From an uncultured Rhodoblastus sp. (GTDB taxonomy: Bacteria > Pseudomonadota > Alphaproteobacteria > Rhizobiales > Beijerinckiaceae), in contig NZ_CAIUXT010000061.1 in NCBI RefSeq assembly GCF_903903185.1, positions 1 to 64,000 of the forward strand: DNA of 64,000 nt. Direction: 5' to 3'. Below, in pieces: positions 39,568-48,149 of this stretch. The notes under the pieces were generated by a model that was given only the letters and a program-made list of their open reading frames with translations, had not been told where the DNA came from and did not search any database. A program made the position numbers and the translations under genes. How positions within the stretch are numbered: position 1 is the first letter of the stretch; each line of letters starts with the position of its first letter.

Positions 39568-39837
39568 GCGGGGTCCAGCCCTTCGCGCGATCGCAACAGA
39601 ATGAATCATGCGCCTGAATGAAGCATTAACCATGCCGGAAAGGGAGCGACAAGACGCGATTTTGAAGGGTTTCGCGCGCAAAAACGCAAAGTTTGATCCG
39701 GGCGCGCGCCGCCTCCAGGCACGCGGAGCGCCGAATGCGTCGAAAATCCGCGATTTGGCGCGTCAAGGCTTGACGCGGGGCGAATTATTTCCTCCTGCTT
39801 CGGACCAAAGATCGGGACGGGCGAAGAGGGCTCAAGC

Positions 39838-41457
39838 TTGGGACAGATTGCCGACGAATATGAGCGCCGACGGCGCGCCTTCTCCTGGTCGATCCCGCGC
39901 CAATATAATATCGGGGTCGATTGCTGCGACCGCTGGGCGCTCGCCGATCCCGACCGCACGGCGATCGTCGAGATCGGCGAGGACGACCGCGCCCGCGCGG
40001 AAAGTTTTGGCGCCCTGCGGGCGCAGTCCAACCGCATCGCCAACGCCTTACGCCGGCGCGGCATCGGGCGCGGCGATTGCGTCGCGCTGTTGCTGCCGCA
40101 GTCGCGCCATGTCGCCGCCGCCCATATCGCCATCTACAAGTTGGGCGCGGTGGCCCTGCCGCTCGCGAGCCTGTTCGGCGTCGACGCGCTGACCTATCGG
40201 CTGGGCGACTCCCTGGCCAAGGCGCTGATCTGCGACGCCTCGGGCCTGACGAAAATCCGCGAGATCGAGCCGCAAAACCTGGCGGCGTTGCAGACCATCT
40301 TCTGCCTCGACGGCGCGCAGGCCGGATCGGAGGATTTTTTCGCTGCCGTGGAGGGGGAATCGACGGATTTCACGCCGGTTGAAACGCTTTCCGACGACCC
40401 GGCTTTGATGATCTACACCTCCGGCACCACTGGCCCCGCCAAGGGCGCGCTGCATGGCCATCGCGTGCTGCTCGGCCATCTGCCCGGCGTGCGGATGCCG
40501 CATGACGATTTTCCGCAACCCGGCGACCTGATGTGGACGCCCGCCGACTGGGCCTGGGCCGGCGGCCTGCTCAATGTGCTGCTGCCGTCGCTGCATTTCG
40601 GCGTCGCGGTGGTGGCGCGGCCATTCCGCAAATTCGATCCGGAGGCGGCTTTCGCCCTGATCGCGGCGCAGGGCGTGCGCAACGTCTACATCCCGCCGAC
40701 CGCCTTGCGCATGATGCGGGCGGTGCAGGCGCCGCGCCAAAAATTCGATTTTTCGCTGCGCAGCGTCAACACCGGCGGCGAATCCCTCGGCGCCGAGACC
40801 TTTCACTGGGGCCGCGCCGAACTCGGCCTGACCATCAACGAATCCTTTGGCCAGACCGAATGCAATCTCGTGCTGGCCTCGAGCGCGCTGCTTGGCGTCA
40901 ACCGGCCCGGCGCGATCGGCAAGCCCGTTCCCGGCCATGAGGTCGCGGTGATCCGTCCCGACGGCACAATCTGCGACGACGAGGAGACCGGCGAGATCGC
41001 GGTGCGGCGGCCCGACCCGGTGATGTTTCTGTCCTATTGGCGCCGGCCGGAGGCGACGGCGCAGAAATTTTTGGGTGACTGGCTGCTGACCGGCGATCGC
41101 GCGCGGCGCGACGCCGACGGCTATGTGTTCTTCCAGGGGCGCGACGACGACGTGATTTCCTCGGCGGGCTATCGCATCGGTCCGACCGAGATCGAGGACG
41201 TGCTGCTGCGCCATCCGGCGGTCGCCAATGCGGCGGCGGTCGGCAAGCCCGACGCCCTGCGCGGCGAGATCGTCAAAGCCTTCATCGTGCTCAAGCCGGG
41301 GTTTTCGCCCTCGCCGGAACTGGCGAAGGAGATCCAGCGGCAGGTCAAGACCAGGCTGTCGGCGCACGAAAATCCGCGCGAGATCGAATTTGTCGCCGAA
41401 ATGCCGTTGACGACGAGCGGCAAGATCATCCGGCGGTTGCTGCGCGAGAAGGCGTGA
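39838..41457 (+). CDS. AMP-dependent acyl-CoA synthetase
   Basis: A 539-residue ANL-superfamily ligase. The P-loop-like motif MIYTSGTTGPAKG lies near residue 195, followed by NESFGQTE, the adenylate-binding TGDRARRDADGY, and the C-terminal catalytic lysine in TTSGKIIRRLLR. It should form acyl-AMP then acyl-CoA, probably from short or medium acids by likeness to AcsM-type enzymes. The start is TTG after GAGGG. The gene stands alone, divergent from the TerB operon across 270 bases in which I see no other gene. Confidence 0.9.
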   Translation: MGQIADEYERRRRAFSWSIPRQYNIGVDCCDRWALADPDRTAIVEIGEDDRARAESFGALRAQSNRIANALRRRGIGRGDCVALLLPQSRHVAAAHIAIYKLGAVALPLASLFGVDALTYRLGDSLAKALICDASGLTKIREIEPQNLAALQTIFCLDGAQAGSEDFFAAVEGESTDFTPVETLSDDPALMIYTSGTTGPAKGALHGHRVLLGHLPGVRMPHDDFPQPGDLMWTPADWAWAGGLLNVLLPSLHFGVAVVARPFRKFDPEAAFALIAAQGVRNVYIPPTALRMMRAVQAPRQKFDFSLRSVNTGGESLGAETFHWGRAELGLTINESFGQTECNLVLASSALLGVNRPGAIGKPVPGHEVAVIRPDGTICDDEETGEIAVRRPDPVMFLSYWRRPEATAQKFLGDWLLTGDRARRDADGYVFFQGRDDDVISSAGYRIGPTEIEDVLLRHPAVANAAAVGKPDALRGEIVKAFIVLKPGFSPSPELAKEIQRQVKTRLSAHENPREIEFVAEMPLTTSGKIIRRLLREKA

Positions 41458-41495
41458 TCGGGATTTTGCAAAACGGGCCGCCGGTTTTCAGGTCT

Positions 41496-41595
41496 AGAGT
41501 CGATGGCGATTCGGTTGAATCGCAATCGACTCTGGATTCCTTTGTTTTCGCAATGTTTTTGCGAAAAACCGGCGTCCACTTTTCGCACATTGCTC
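41496..41595. repeat. Dispersed intergenic repeat, family 2, clear copy
   Basis: Between the convergent acyl-CoA synthetase and HPr genes. The left half is an extended imperfect palindrome: outer arms AGAGTCGAT/ATCGACTCT (41496-41504 / 41525-41533) and inner arms CGATTC/GAATCG. A second hairpin TTCGCAA/TTGCGAA follows (41547-41565). The block ACCGGCGTCCACTTTTCGCA ends it. The same organisation of palindrome plus CCGGCATCC-type tail is common between genes in Hyphomicrobiales. Confidence 0.7.
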
Positions 41596-41603
41596 TCGCC
41601 AGC

Positions 41604-41936
41604 TTACTCGTCTTCGCCGAAACGGCTGCCGATCAGGGCGACGATGGCGTCGATCGCCTCTTGCGCCTGCGGACCGCTGGCGGCGACGCTGATGGTCGAG
41701 CCGATCCCGGCGCCAAGCGTCAATATGCCCATGATCGACTCGCCGCCGACGGTCTCGCCGCCGCGCGAAACCGTGACGTCGGCGTCGAATTGTTCGACGC
41801 AATGAACCAGCTTGGCGGTGGCGCGGGCGTGCAGTCCCTTGCGGTTGACGATCTCGATCTCGCGCAGGACGGAGCCCTCGGGGGCGAGGGCGTTGGGCGT
41901 GCGATCGTTAGGCTCGACAGGTTCCGGTTCGCTCAT
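41604..41936 (-). CDS. ptsH: Phosphocarrier protein HPr/NPr
   Basis: A 110-residue HPr with a 23-residue N-terminal extension. The phosphorylated histidine is H36 in KGLHARATAKLV. The regulatory serine is S67 in GGESIMGILTLG, the target of HprK. It passes phosphate from EI-Ntr to EIIA proteins and here likely serves regulation, since no sugar permease is nearby. Its ATG overlaps the EIIA stop (ATGA). Confidence 0.95.
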   Translation of the reverse strand: MSEPEPVEPNDRTPNALAPEGSVLREIEIVNRKGLHARATAKLVHCVEQFDADVTVSRGGETVGGESIMGILTLGAGIGSTISVAASGPQAQEAIDAIVALIGSRFGEDE

Positions 41937-42334
41937 TTCCCACACAAAATCTTGCTGGCGACGTAAATATATTTGCGTCCCGCCTCGGCGGCCTGGGTCA
42001 CCGCCTGTTCGAGGCTGGCCACGTCGCGCACCGAAGCGAGTTTGATCAACATGGGCAGATTGACGCCGGCGACAACCTCGACGTTGGCGCCATCCATCAC
42101 GGATATCGCAAGATTGGACGGCGTGCCGCCGAACATGTCGGTCAGGACCACGACGCCTCCGCCGGAATCGACGGCTTCGACGCCGGCGATGATATCCTTG
42201 CGGCGGCTCTCCATATCGTCTTCGGGACCAATGGTAATGGTCGCCAATTGCGACTGAGGCCCGCAAACATGTTCCAGCGCCGCGCGAAACTCGGTCGCCA
42301 GATGGCCATGCGTTACAAGCACTATGCCAATCAT
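41933..42334 (-). CDS. PTS EIIA component, mannose/fructose family (regulatory)
   Basis: A 133-residue EIIA-Man domain. The phosphorylated histidine is H9 in VLVTHGHLA. The conserved VLTDMFGGTPSN block is intact. In alphaproteobacteria this protein has no sugar-transporting partner and feeds phosphorylation state into regulators such as ChvG/ChvI or PHB control. It is coupled to ptsH downstream; about 200 bases separate it from hprK upstream. Confidence 0.94.
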   Translation of the reverse strand: MIGIVLVTHGHLATEFRAALEHVCGPQSQLATITIGPEDDMESRRKDIIAGVEAVDSGGGVVVLTDMFGGTPSNLAISVMDGANVEVVAGVNLPMLIKLASVRDVASLEQAVTQAAEAGRKYIYVASKILCGK

Positions 42335-42531
42335 TGACACATACCGTCCTGTCCTCGTTCGAACCGGAAATTTCCGCGCCGCCGTTCGAAGCGAGCCAAA
42401 AATCCTGCCGGCCGGAGCCCTCGCGGCCTGCCGCCCAAAACCGGCGACAAACGGGCCACGAAACCGCCGAATTTCAGACGGGCCATTTTGGTGGTTGCCA
42501 CCGTCTTGGCAAGCAAAATGAAACGTAGCCG

Positions 42532-43026
42532 TCATTTTGGCGCAACTATGTGCAAAAATGCCATAATAGCCGCTACCGATCTTTCGGTCTCGCGCGCCGG
42601 CAGCCGCAGCCTCGCGACTTCCTGCAAGCCATGGAAATCAATACGCATTTGCTCCGTTTCGGGCATGCGGGGGCAATCGGCCTGCTGTTCGCGCGATTCG
42701 AGATCGACAATCAGCGCCAGCACCGCGCGGGCTTCGAAATCCTGTTCGATCAGACCGATGCCGCGCCATTCCGCGAGGCCCGACAGCGTTTTGTGGGGGC
42801 TCAGCAGCGCCCGCCCGTTGACGATCCGAACATGGACCCGATCGTCGCCGACGAGGCAGGCGAAATCGCCGCGCCGGTCCCAGGCTTCGACCAGAGCCAG
42901 CGCCAGACTGGACTTGCCGCCGCCCGACGCGCCGCGAATCATCACGCCGCTTTCGCCGAGAACCACGGCGCTGGCGTGGACCGCGAAGGGCGTTGGCGCG
43001 ATCTTGTCCGCCATCTCGAACCTCAT
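42532..43026 (-). CDS. hprK: HPr kinase/phosphorylase, short alphaproteobacterial form
   Basis: A 164-residue HprK that lacks the N-terminal domain of the Gram-positive enzymes, as is usual in rhizobia-type bacteria. Walker A is GASGGGKSS (residues 32-40), followed by the LVGDDRV segment. It phosphorylates the HPr serine (S67 here). Its start overlaps the chvG stop, so kinase and sensor are translated together. A later ATG (43014) is possible. Confidence 0.93.
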   Translation of the reverse strand: MRFEMADKIAPTPFAVHASAVVLGESGVMIRGASGGGKSSLALALVEAWDRRGDFACLVGDDRVHVRIVNGRALLSPHKTLSGLAEWRGIGLIEQDFEARAVLALIVDLESREQQADCPRMPETEQMRIDFHGLQEVARLRLPARETERSVAAIMAFLHIVAPK

Positions 43027-44888
43027 TCCGACGCGCAGGGGAGGAAGACGACGAAACGCGCGCCGAGGGTCTCGCCTTCCGCGTCCTTGCGGTTTTCGGC
43101 ATGAATGGCGCCGCCGTGGGCCTCGACGATCTGGCGCGAGATCGACAGGCCGAGGCCGGAATTCTGGCCAAAGCTCTGATTGGGGCGGTCGGTGTAGAAC
43201 CGTTCGAAAATCCGCTCCAGCGCATGGTCGGGAATGCCCGGCCCGTCATCGTCCACGACAATCTCGAAACCGTCGCGGGCGGCCTGCCCGTCCAGCGCCC
43301 CGCCGCGCGACCGTCGCAGGCGGACGCGCACTTCGCCGCCCGGTTCGGAAAAGCTGCGGGCGTTGTCGACGAGGTTGTTGATCACCTGGCTGAGCCGTGA
43401 ATCATGGCCGAACACCAGCCAGTCCGAGCCTGAGCCATCGCGCTCGATCGACAGCGCGACTTTCACCTTGCCTTCGCTCTCGACCTGGTTGGCGACTTCG
43501 ACCAGGGCGCGCAGCAGCCGGGCGAGATCGACCGCCTCCATGTCGCCGCGCGCCAGTTCCGCGTCGAGGCGGGAGGCGTCGGAAATATCGGAGATCAGCC
43601 GGTCCAGCCGGCGCACGTCGTGCTGGATCACCTCGAGCAGGCGCCCGCGCGAGGAATCGGTCCTGGCGATCGGCAGCGTTTCGACGGCGCTGCGCAGCGA
43701 GGTGAGGGGATTCTTGAGTTCATGGGCGACATCGGCGGCGAACCGCTCGGTCGCCTCCATCCGGCTGAACAGAGCGCGGGTCATGTCGCGCAGGGCGCCC
43801 GACAAATGGCCGATCTCGTCCTTGCGATAGGTGAAATCGGGAATTTCCTGCCGCGACTTGACGCCGCGCCGCACCCGGTCCGCCGCCTCGGCCAGTTTGC
43901 GCATGGGCTCGGCGATGGTCCCCGCGAGGGCGGCGGAGAGCAGGAACATGATCGCCGCCGAGACGAGGAAGATCCGGAAGATCAGCCGGCGCTCCCCGGC
44001 GATGATGCTGTCGATGTCATGGCCCTGGGTGGAAAGCAGCAGCGCGCCGCGCACGGTGCGAAAACGCTGAATCGGCGAGGCGACGGAAATGACGGTTTCG
44101 CCGCGCGCAGTGACGCGGACAAAACTCTGCTTCGCGCCGTCGAGGGCTTTGGCCACTTCGGGATAAGTGCGGCCATTGGCCACGCCGATGTCCTCGTAAA
44201 GCGGCGCTTGCTCGGTGTTGAAGCGGCCCTGGACGAGATTGCGCAGCCAGTCCAGCCAGCGCGGCCCCTCCGTCTGACCCGGCGGCGGCAGGTCGTTGCG
44301 CAGGATGTTCGAGCGCGCGGCGATCGAGCGCGAATCGAGCAGCATGTAGCCGTCGCGGTCATAGATGCGGGCGCGGGTGCGGGTGGGCGAGACCAGCCGG
44401 CGAAGCAGCGGTCCGACGCGATCGGGATTGATCGAGAATTCGAGATCCGGCGCCGATTCCTCCGCCACGCCGTAGGATTGGCCGGGCGCGAGTTTCAGCA
44501 GTTTTTCGGGATCGATGGTGATGGCGTCGCTGTCTACCGTCGCCGAGGCGGCGACGGCGGCGGCGATAATTTCGCTCTGGGTCTGGAGGCTCTGAATGCG
44601 GGCGTCGATCAGCCCCTCGCGGAACTGGTTGAGATAGAGAAAACCGATCAGCAGGGCGAACAGGCCGCCGAGATTGAGCAGAATGATCCGCCGCGTCAGC
44701 GGCGAAGCGAAACGCAGCACGGCGCCCCGCCAGAAGGCGCGCAAGGCCACGGCCCGTCGCTTGCCGCGCGGGGTGGCCGGCAATGCGCCAAAAACCCGCC
44801 ATGGCCAGCGCGGAAAGAAGCCCCCCAGCCCGCCGCGTCTTTCACGCTCACGGCTTTCGGCCGGTTTCGCGCCGACGCCCCTGTCCAA
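43023..44888 (-). CDS. chvG: Sensor histidine kinase ChvG
   Basis: A 621-residue sensor kinase. It has a basic N-terminal tail, a membrane helix at residues 67-87, a periplasmic sensor domain to about 300, a second helix (303-323), a HAMP linker, the phosphoacceptor H389 in VAHELKNPLTSLR, and an ATPase domain with NLVDNARSF, DDDGPGIP and GLGLSISRQIVEAHGG. ChvG/ExoS homologues sense acidity and envelope stress and control exopolysaccharide and carbon genes. The start is TTG behind GGAGGAGAGG. It lies 28 bases after chvI. Confidence 0.95.
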   Translation of the reverse strand: MDRGVGAKPAESRERERRGGLGGFFPRWPWRVFGALPATPRGKRRAVALRAFWRGAVLRFASPLTRRIILLNLGGLFALLIGFLYLNQFREGLIDARIQSLQTQSEIIAAAVAASATVDSDAITIDPEKLLKLAPGQSYGVAEESAPDLEFSINPDRVGPLLRRLVSPTRTRARIYDRDGYMLLDSRSIAARSNILRNDLPPPGQTEGPRWLDWLRNLVQGRFNTEQAPLYEDIGVANGRTYPEVAKALDGAKQSFVRVTARGETVISVASPIQRFRTVRGALLLSTQGHDIDSIIAGERRLIFRIFLVSAAIMFLLSAALAGTIAEPMRKLAEAADRVRRGVKSRQEIPDFTYRKDEIGHLSGALRDMTRALFSRMEATERFAADVAHELKNPLTSLRSAVETLPIARTDSSRGRLLEVIQHDVRRLDRLISDISDASRLDAELARGDMEAVDLARLLRALVEVANQVESEGKVKVALSIERDGSGSDWLVFGHDSRLSQVINNLVDNARSFSEPGGEVRVRLRRSRGGALDGQAARDGFEIVVDDDGPGIPDHALERIFERFYTDRPNQSFGQNSGLGLSISRQIVEAHGGAIHAENRKDAEGETLGARFVVFLPCASE

Positions 44889-44916
44889 TTCCTCTCCTCC
44901 GAAATTGAGTTAAGGA

Positions 44917-45615
44917 TCATGCTTCCTTGAAGCGATAGCCGACGCCGTAAAGCGTTTCGATCATTTCGAAATCGTCGTCGACCAGCTTGAACTTCTTGCG
45001 CAATCTCTTGATATGGCTGTCGATGGTGCGGTCGTCGACATAGACCTGGTCGTCATAGGCCGCGTCCATCAGGGCGTTGCGGCTTTTGACCACGCCGGGC
45101 CGCGTCGCCAGCGCCTGAAGGATCAGGAATTCCGTGACCGTCAGGATCACCGGTTCGTTCTTCCAGGTGCAGGCGTGCCGCTCCGGGTCCATCTTGAGAT
45201 GGCCGCGCTCCAGGATTTTTGCTTCCGATTCCTTCTGCGTCGCGCCCTCCCGGGGGGCGGATCGTCGCAAGATCGCCTTGACGCGCTCGACCAGCAGGCG
45301 TTGCGAGAAAGGTTTGCGGATGAAATCGTCGGCGCCCATCTTCAGGCCGAACAATTCATCGATCTCCTCGTCCTTGGAGGTGAGGAAGATCACCGGCAGA
45401 TCGGATTTCTGGCGTAACCGGCGCAACAGCTCCATGCCGTCCATGCGCGGCATCTTGATGTCGAAGATCGCCATGTCCGGCGGATTGTTCTTCAATCCGT
45501 CGAGCGCGGCCATGCCGTCGGTATAGGTCTGGACGCGATAGCCTTCCCCCTCCAGCGCGATGGACACGGAGGTGAGAATGTTGCGATCGTCGTCGACGAG
45601 GGCGATGGTCGGCAT
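44917..45615 (-). CDS. chvI: Response regulator ChvI
   Basis: A 232-residue OmpR-type regulator. The receiver domain has the acidic pair D8/D9, phosphoacceptor D52 in [13 protein letters not shown] in FLTSKDEE and K in RKPFSQ. The C-terminal winged helix includes [17 protein letters not shown]. The start at 45615 follows AGAGG. It is divergent from pckA, an arrangement conserved across Hyphomicrobiales. Confidence 0.96.
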   Translation of the reverse strand: MPTIALVDDDRNILTSVSIALEGEGYRVQTYTDGMAALDGLKNNPPDMAIFDIKMPRMDGMELLRRLRQKSDLPVIFLTSKDEEIDELFGLKMGADDFIRKPFSQRLLVERVKAILRRSAPREGATQKESEAKILERGHLKMDPERHACTWKNEPVILTVTEFLILQALATRPGVVKSRNALMDAAYDDQVYVDDRTIDSHIKRLRKKFKLVDDDFEMIETLYGVGYRFKEA

Positions 45616-45970
45616 GGCAAACCTCTTTTTTCGCGGGCCGGCGTCGTCAAGGGACGCCGGCGCAGCCATCATATAATGGACTTCTTGCGGAATTCACGCC
45701 GTTTCCGGTGAATGAGCCATGAACGAAGCCGATGATCCGCCCGTGACGACCGACGCGCCGTCCGGTGGGAACGCGTTCGACGGCCTCACCTTGGCCGGAC
45801 GATCGCCGTGCGCGCATGGCGCGCCGGCGAAAACGACCGTTTTTGCGATCACATACTATTTTAGGGGGCTTCAGGGGTTGCAAGCCTCGATTTCAACGCG
45901 TAAACGGGCAAAGAACTATAATTTTCAACGTGCGTACAGGGTTGTCACGCATCGCATTAGGGAGAAAATC
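45616..45970. promoter_or_regulatory. chvI/pckA divergent intergenic region
   Basis: This 355-base gap must hold promoters of both genes. On the pckA side an AT-rich stretch with TATAAT (about 45917) lies 50 bases before the start codon, but no well-spaced -35 box is evident. Near chvI a 6-base dyad ATTCAC-N10-GTGAAT (45692-45713) could be an operator. An in-frame extension of pckA upstream is rejected. Confidence 0.45.
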
Positions 45971-47584
45971 ATGGCTCAGTCGGGCAAATTCAATACGGCC
46001 TTCCCGGTCGAAACATTTGGTTTCAAGAATCTCAATAATGTTTACTACAACCTGAGCGCTCCGAAGCTTTACGAAGAGTCTTTGCGCCGCAACGAGTCTG
46101 TGCTGGCCGCCGGCGGCGCCCTGGTCGCCGAAACGGGCGCCCATACCGGCCGCTCCGCCAAGGACAAATTCGTCGTCCGTGACGAAACCACCGAAAACAA
46201 CGTTTGGTGGGACAATAACGGGGCCATCACCTCCGCCAATTTCGATGCTCTTTACGAAGATTTTCTCAAACATGCCGAAGGCAAGGACCTGTTCGTGCAG
46301 GACCTGTTCGGCGGCGCCGATCTGACCCACCGCGTCAAGGCGCGCATCGTCACCGAATATGCCTGGCACTCGCTGTTCATCCAGAACCTGCTGATCGAGC
46401 CTTCCGCCGAAGACCTGCTGACCCATGTCGCCGACCTGACCATCGTCGATCTGCCCTCGTTCCGCGCCGATCCCAAGCGCCATGGCGGTCGCAGCGAAAC
46501 CATCATCGCGGTCAATTTCGCGAAGAAGATCGTGCTGATCGGCGGCACCTCCTATGCCGGCGAGATCAAGAAGTCGGTCTTCACCTATCTCAACTACATC
46601 CTGCCGCCGGCCGGCGTGATGCCGATGCATTGTTCGGCCAATATCGGACCGGACGGAGATACGGCGGTTTTCTTCGGCCTGTCGGGCACCGGCAAGACCA
46701 CGCTTTCGGCCGATAGTTCGCGCACCCTGATCGGCGACGACGAACATGGCTGGTCGAAGGACGGCGTCTTCAATTTCGAAGGCGGCTGCTACGCCAAGGC
46801 GATCAAGCTGTCGCGCGAGGCGGAGCCGGAGATTTTCGCCACCACCGAGCGTTTCGGCACGGTGATGGAAAACGTCGTGCTCGACCCGGAAAGCCGGGTT
46901 CCCGATTTCGACGACAACGCCAAGACCGAAAACACCCGCGTCGCCTACCCGCTCTCGTTCATTCCCAACGCCTCGACGACCGGACGTGGCGGCCATCCCA
47001 AGAACATCGTGCTGTTGACCTGCGACGCGTTCGGCGTGCTGCCGCCGATCGCCAAGCTCGACGCTTCGCAAGCCATGTATCACTTCCTCTCCGGCTATAC
47101 CGCCAAGGTGGCCGGCACGGAAAAGGGCGTGACCGAGCCGTCGGCCACATTCTCGACCTGTTTCGGCGCGCCCTTCATGCCGCGTCATCCGTCGGAATAT
47201 GGCAACCTTTTGCGCGATTTGATCGCCCGGCACCATGTCGATTGCTGGCTGGTCAATACCGGCTGGACCGGCGGCAAATTCGGCGCGGGGCGTCGCATGC
47301 CGATCCGCGTCACCCGCCGCCTGCTCTCCGCGGCGCTGGACGGCTCGCTCAACAAGGCGGATTTCCGCACCGATCCCTATTTCGGCCTCGCCGTTCCGAC
47401 CTCGGTGCCGGGCGTCGAACCGCATATCCTCAACCCGGTCAAGACCTGGGCCTCGCCGGCCGAATTCGCCGAGACGGCCAAGAAGCTGGTCAAATTGTTC
47501 CGCGACAATTTCGTCACCTTCGACCCCTATGTCGACGCCAAGGTCAAGGAAGCCGCCCCGGCGGTGCAAATCGCCGCCGAATAA
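45971..47584 (+). CDS. pckA: Phosphoenolpyruvate carboxykinase (ATP)
   Basis: A 537-residue ATP-dependent PEP carboxykinase. It converts oxaloacetate and ATP to PEP and CO2, the first step of gluconeogenesis from C4 acids. The kinase-1a P-loop [11 protein letters not shown] sits near residue 238, and the metal site [21 protein letters not shown] follows in pieces. The ATG at 45971 has AGGGAG before it. Its position next to chvI-chvG-hprK is conserved, and pckA is a known target of that regulation in rhizobia. A terminator follows. Confidence 0.97.
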   Translation: MAQSGKFNTAFPVETFGFKNLNNVYYNLSAPKLYEESLRRNESVLAAGGALVAETGAHTGRSAKDKFVVRDETTENNVWWDNNGAITSANFDALYEDFLKHAEGKDLFVQDLFGGADLTHRVKARIVTEYAWHSLFIQNLLIEPSAEDLLTHVADLTIVDLPSFRADPKRHGGRSETIIAVNFAKKIVLIGGTSYAGEIKKSVFTYLNYILPPAGVMPMHCSANIGPDGDTAVFFGLSGTGKTTLSADSSRTLIGDDEHGWSKDGVFNFEGGCYAKAIKLSREAEPEIFATTERFGTVMENVVLDPESRVPDFDDNAKTENTRVAYPLSFIPNASTTGRGGHPKNIVLLTCDAFGVLPPIAKLDASQAMYHFLSGYTAKVAGTEKGVTEPSATFSTCFGAPFMPRHPSEYGNLLRDLIARHHVDCWLVNTGWTGGKFGAGRRMPIRVTRRLLSAALDGSLNKADFRTDPYFGLAVPTSVPGVEPHILNPVKTWASPAEFAETAKKLVKLFRDNFVTFDPYVDAKVKEAAPAVQIAAE

Positions 47585-47610
47585 GCTTCTGTTTTTGATG
47601 GAATAATCGA

Positions 47611-47640
47611 CCCCGCCTGGCCTCAGGCGGGGTGTTCTTT
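47611..47640 (+). terminator. Rho-independent terminator of pckA
   Basis: Perfect 9-base stem CCCCGCCTG/CAGGCGGGG (47611-47619 / 47624-47632) with a 4-base loop, followed by TGTTCTTT, 27 bases after the pckA stop. Confidence 0.88.
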
Positions 47641-47824
47641 ATGGCTCGTTTACGGTTTGCGGAATTATCTTTACCTTCTATTCATTCTTGTGAACGGTTG
47701 TTAATAATTTAGGCGAATAAGGGTCGCAAAAGGCTTGCTGCGGTCTTAATCCAGCCATTAACGACTCCGAAACAATGCGCTGTTGTTATCGCTTCAAATG
47801 CGACGGAAAACAGTGAGAGTCTAA

Positions 47825-48109
47825 ATGCGTATCGGTTCGTCCAAAGAAATGAACGGCGAGACTTTGTCGCCGCTCGGAAAAATCAGCGCCGTCTCCGATT
47901 GGCGCGGCGCCGGCGAGAACGTCGATGGCCATGTCGCCCGGCTGAAGGCGCTGCATCAATTGATGCGCGCCGCCGAGGATTGCGACGCCGACGCGCTGCT
48001 GGACGTGAATTACAGTGAGGAATTTCTTGCCAGATCGGAAAATCCCGCCGCCGGCAATCTGAAGCGCGTCTGCGCCACCGCCGTCGCGGTCAAGCTGAAA
48101 TCGGCGTGA
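47825..48109 (+). CDS. Small protein of unknown function
   Basis: A 94-residue soluble protein with no signal peptide. The central part DGHVARLKALHQLMRAAEDCDADALLDV is helical and then turns into a strand. The pattern of helix, alanine-rich acidic turn, LLDVNYSEEF and a final hydrophobic strand (VCATAVAVKL) faintly recalls the YbjQ/UPF0145 half-barrel, but I would not assign it. It sits alone between pckA and convergent phaC. Ribosome binding site is weak (GTGAGAG). Confidence 0.55.
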   Translation: MRIGSSKEMNGETLSPLGKISAVSDWRGAGENVDGHVARLKALHQLMRAAEDCDADALLDVNYSEEFLARSENPAAGNLKRVCATAVAVKLKSA

Positions 48110-48149
48110 GCTTTGAGACTTGCCGTCGAACCGGCAAGGCGCCGCCAGA

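Noticed and set aside
45719-45970. An 84-codon N-terminal extension of pckA
   Set aside because: The extension lacks similarity to PckA, overlaps the promoter region, and the ATG at 45971 has a good AGGGAG site and the expected N-terminus.
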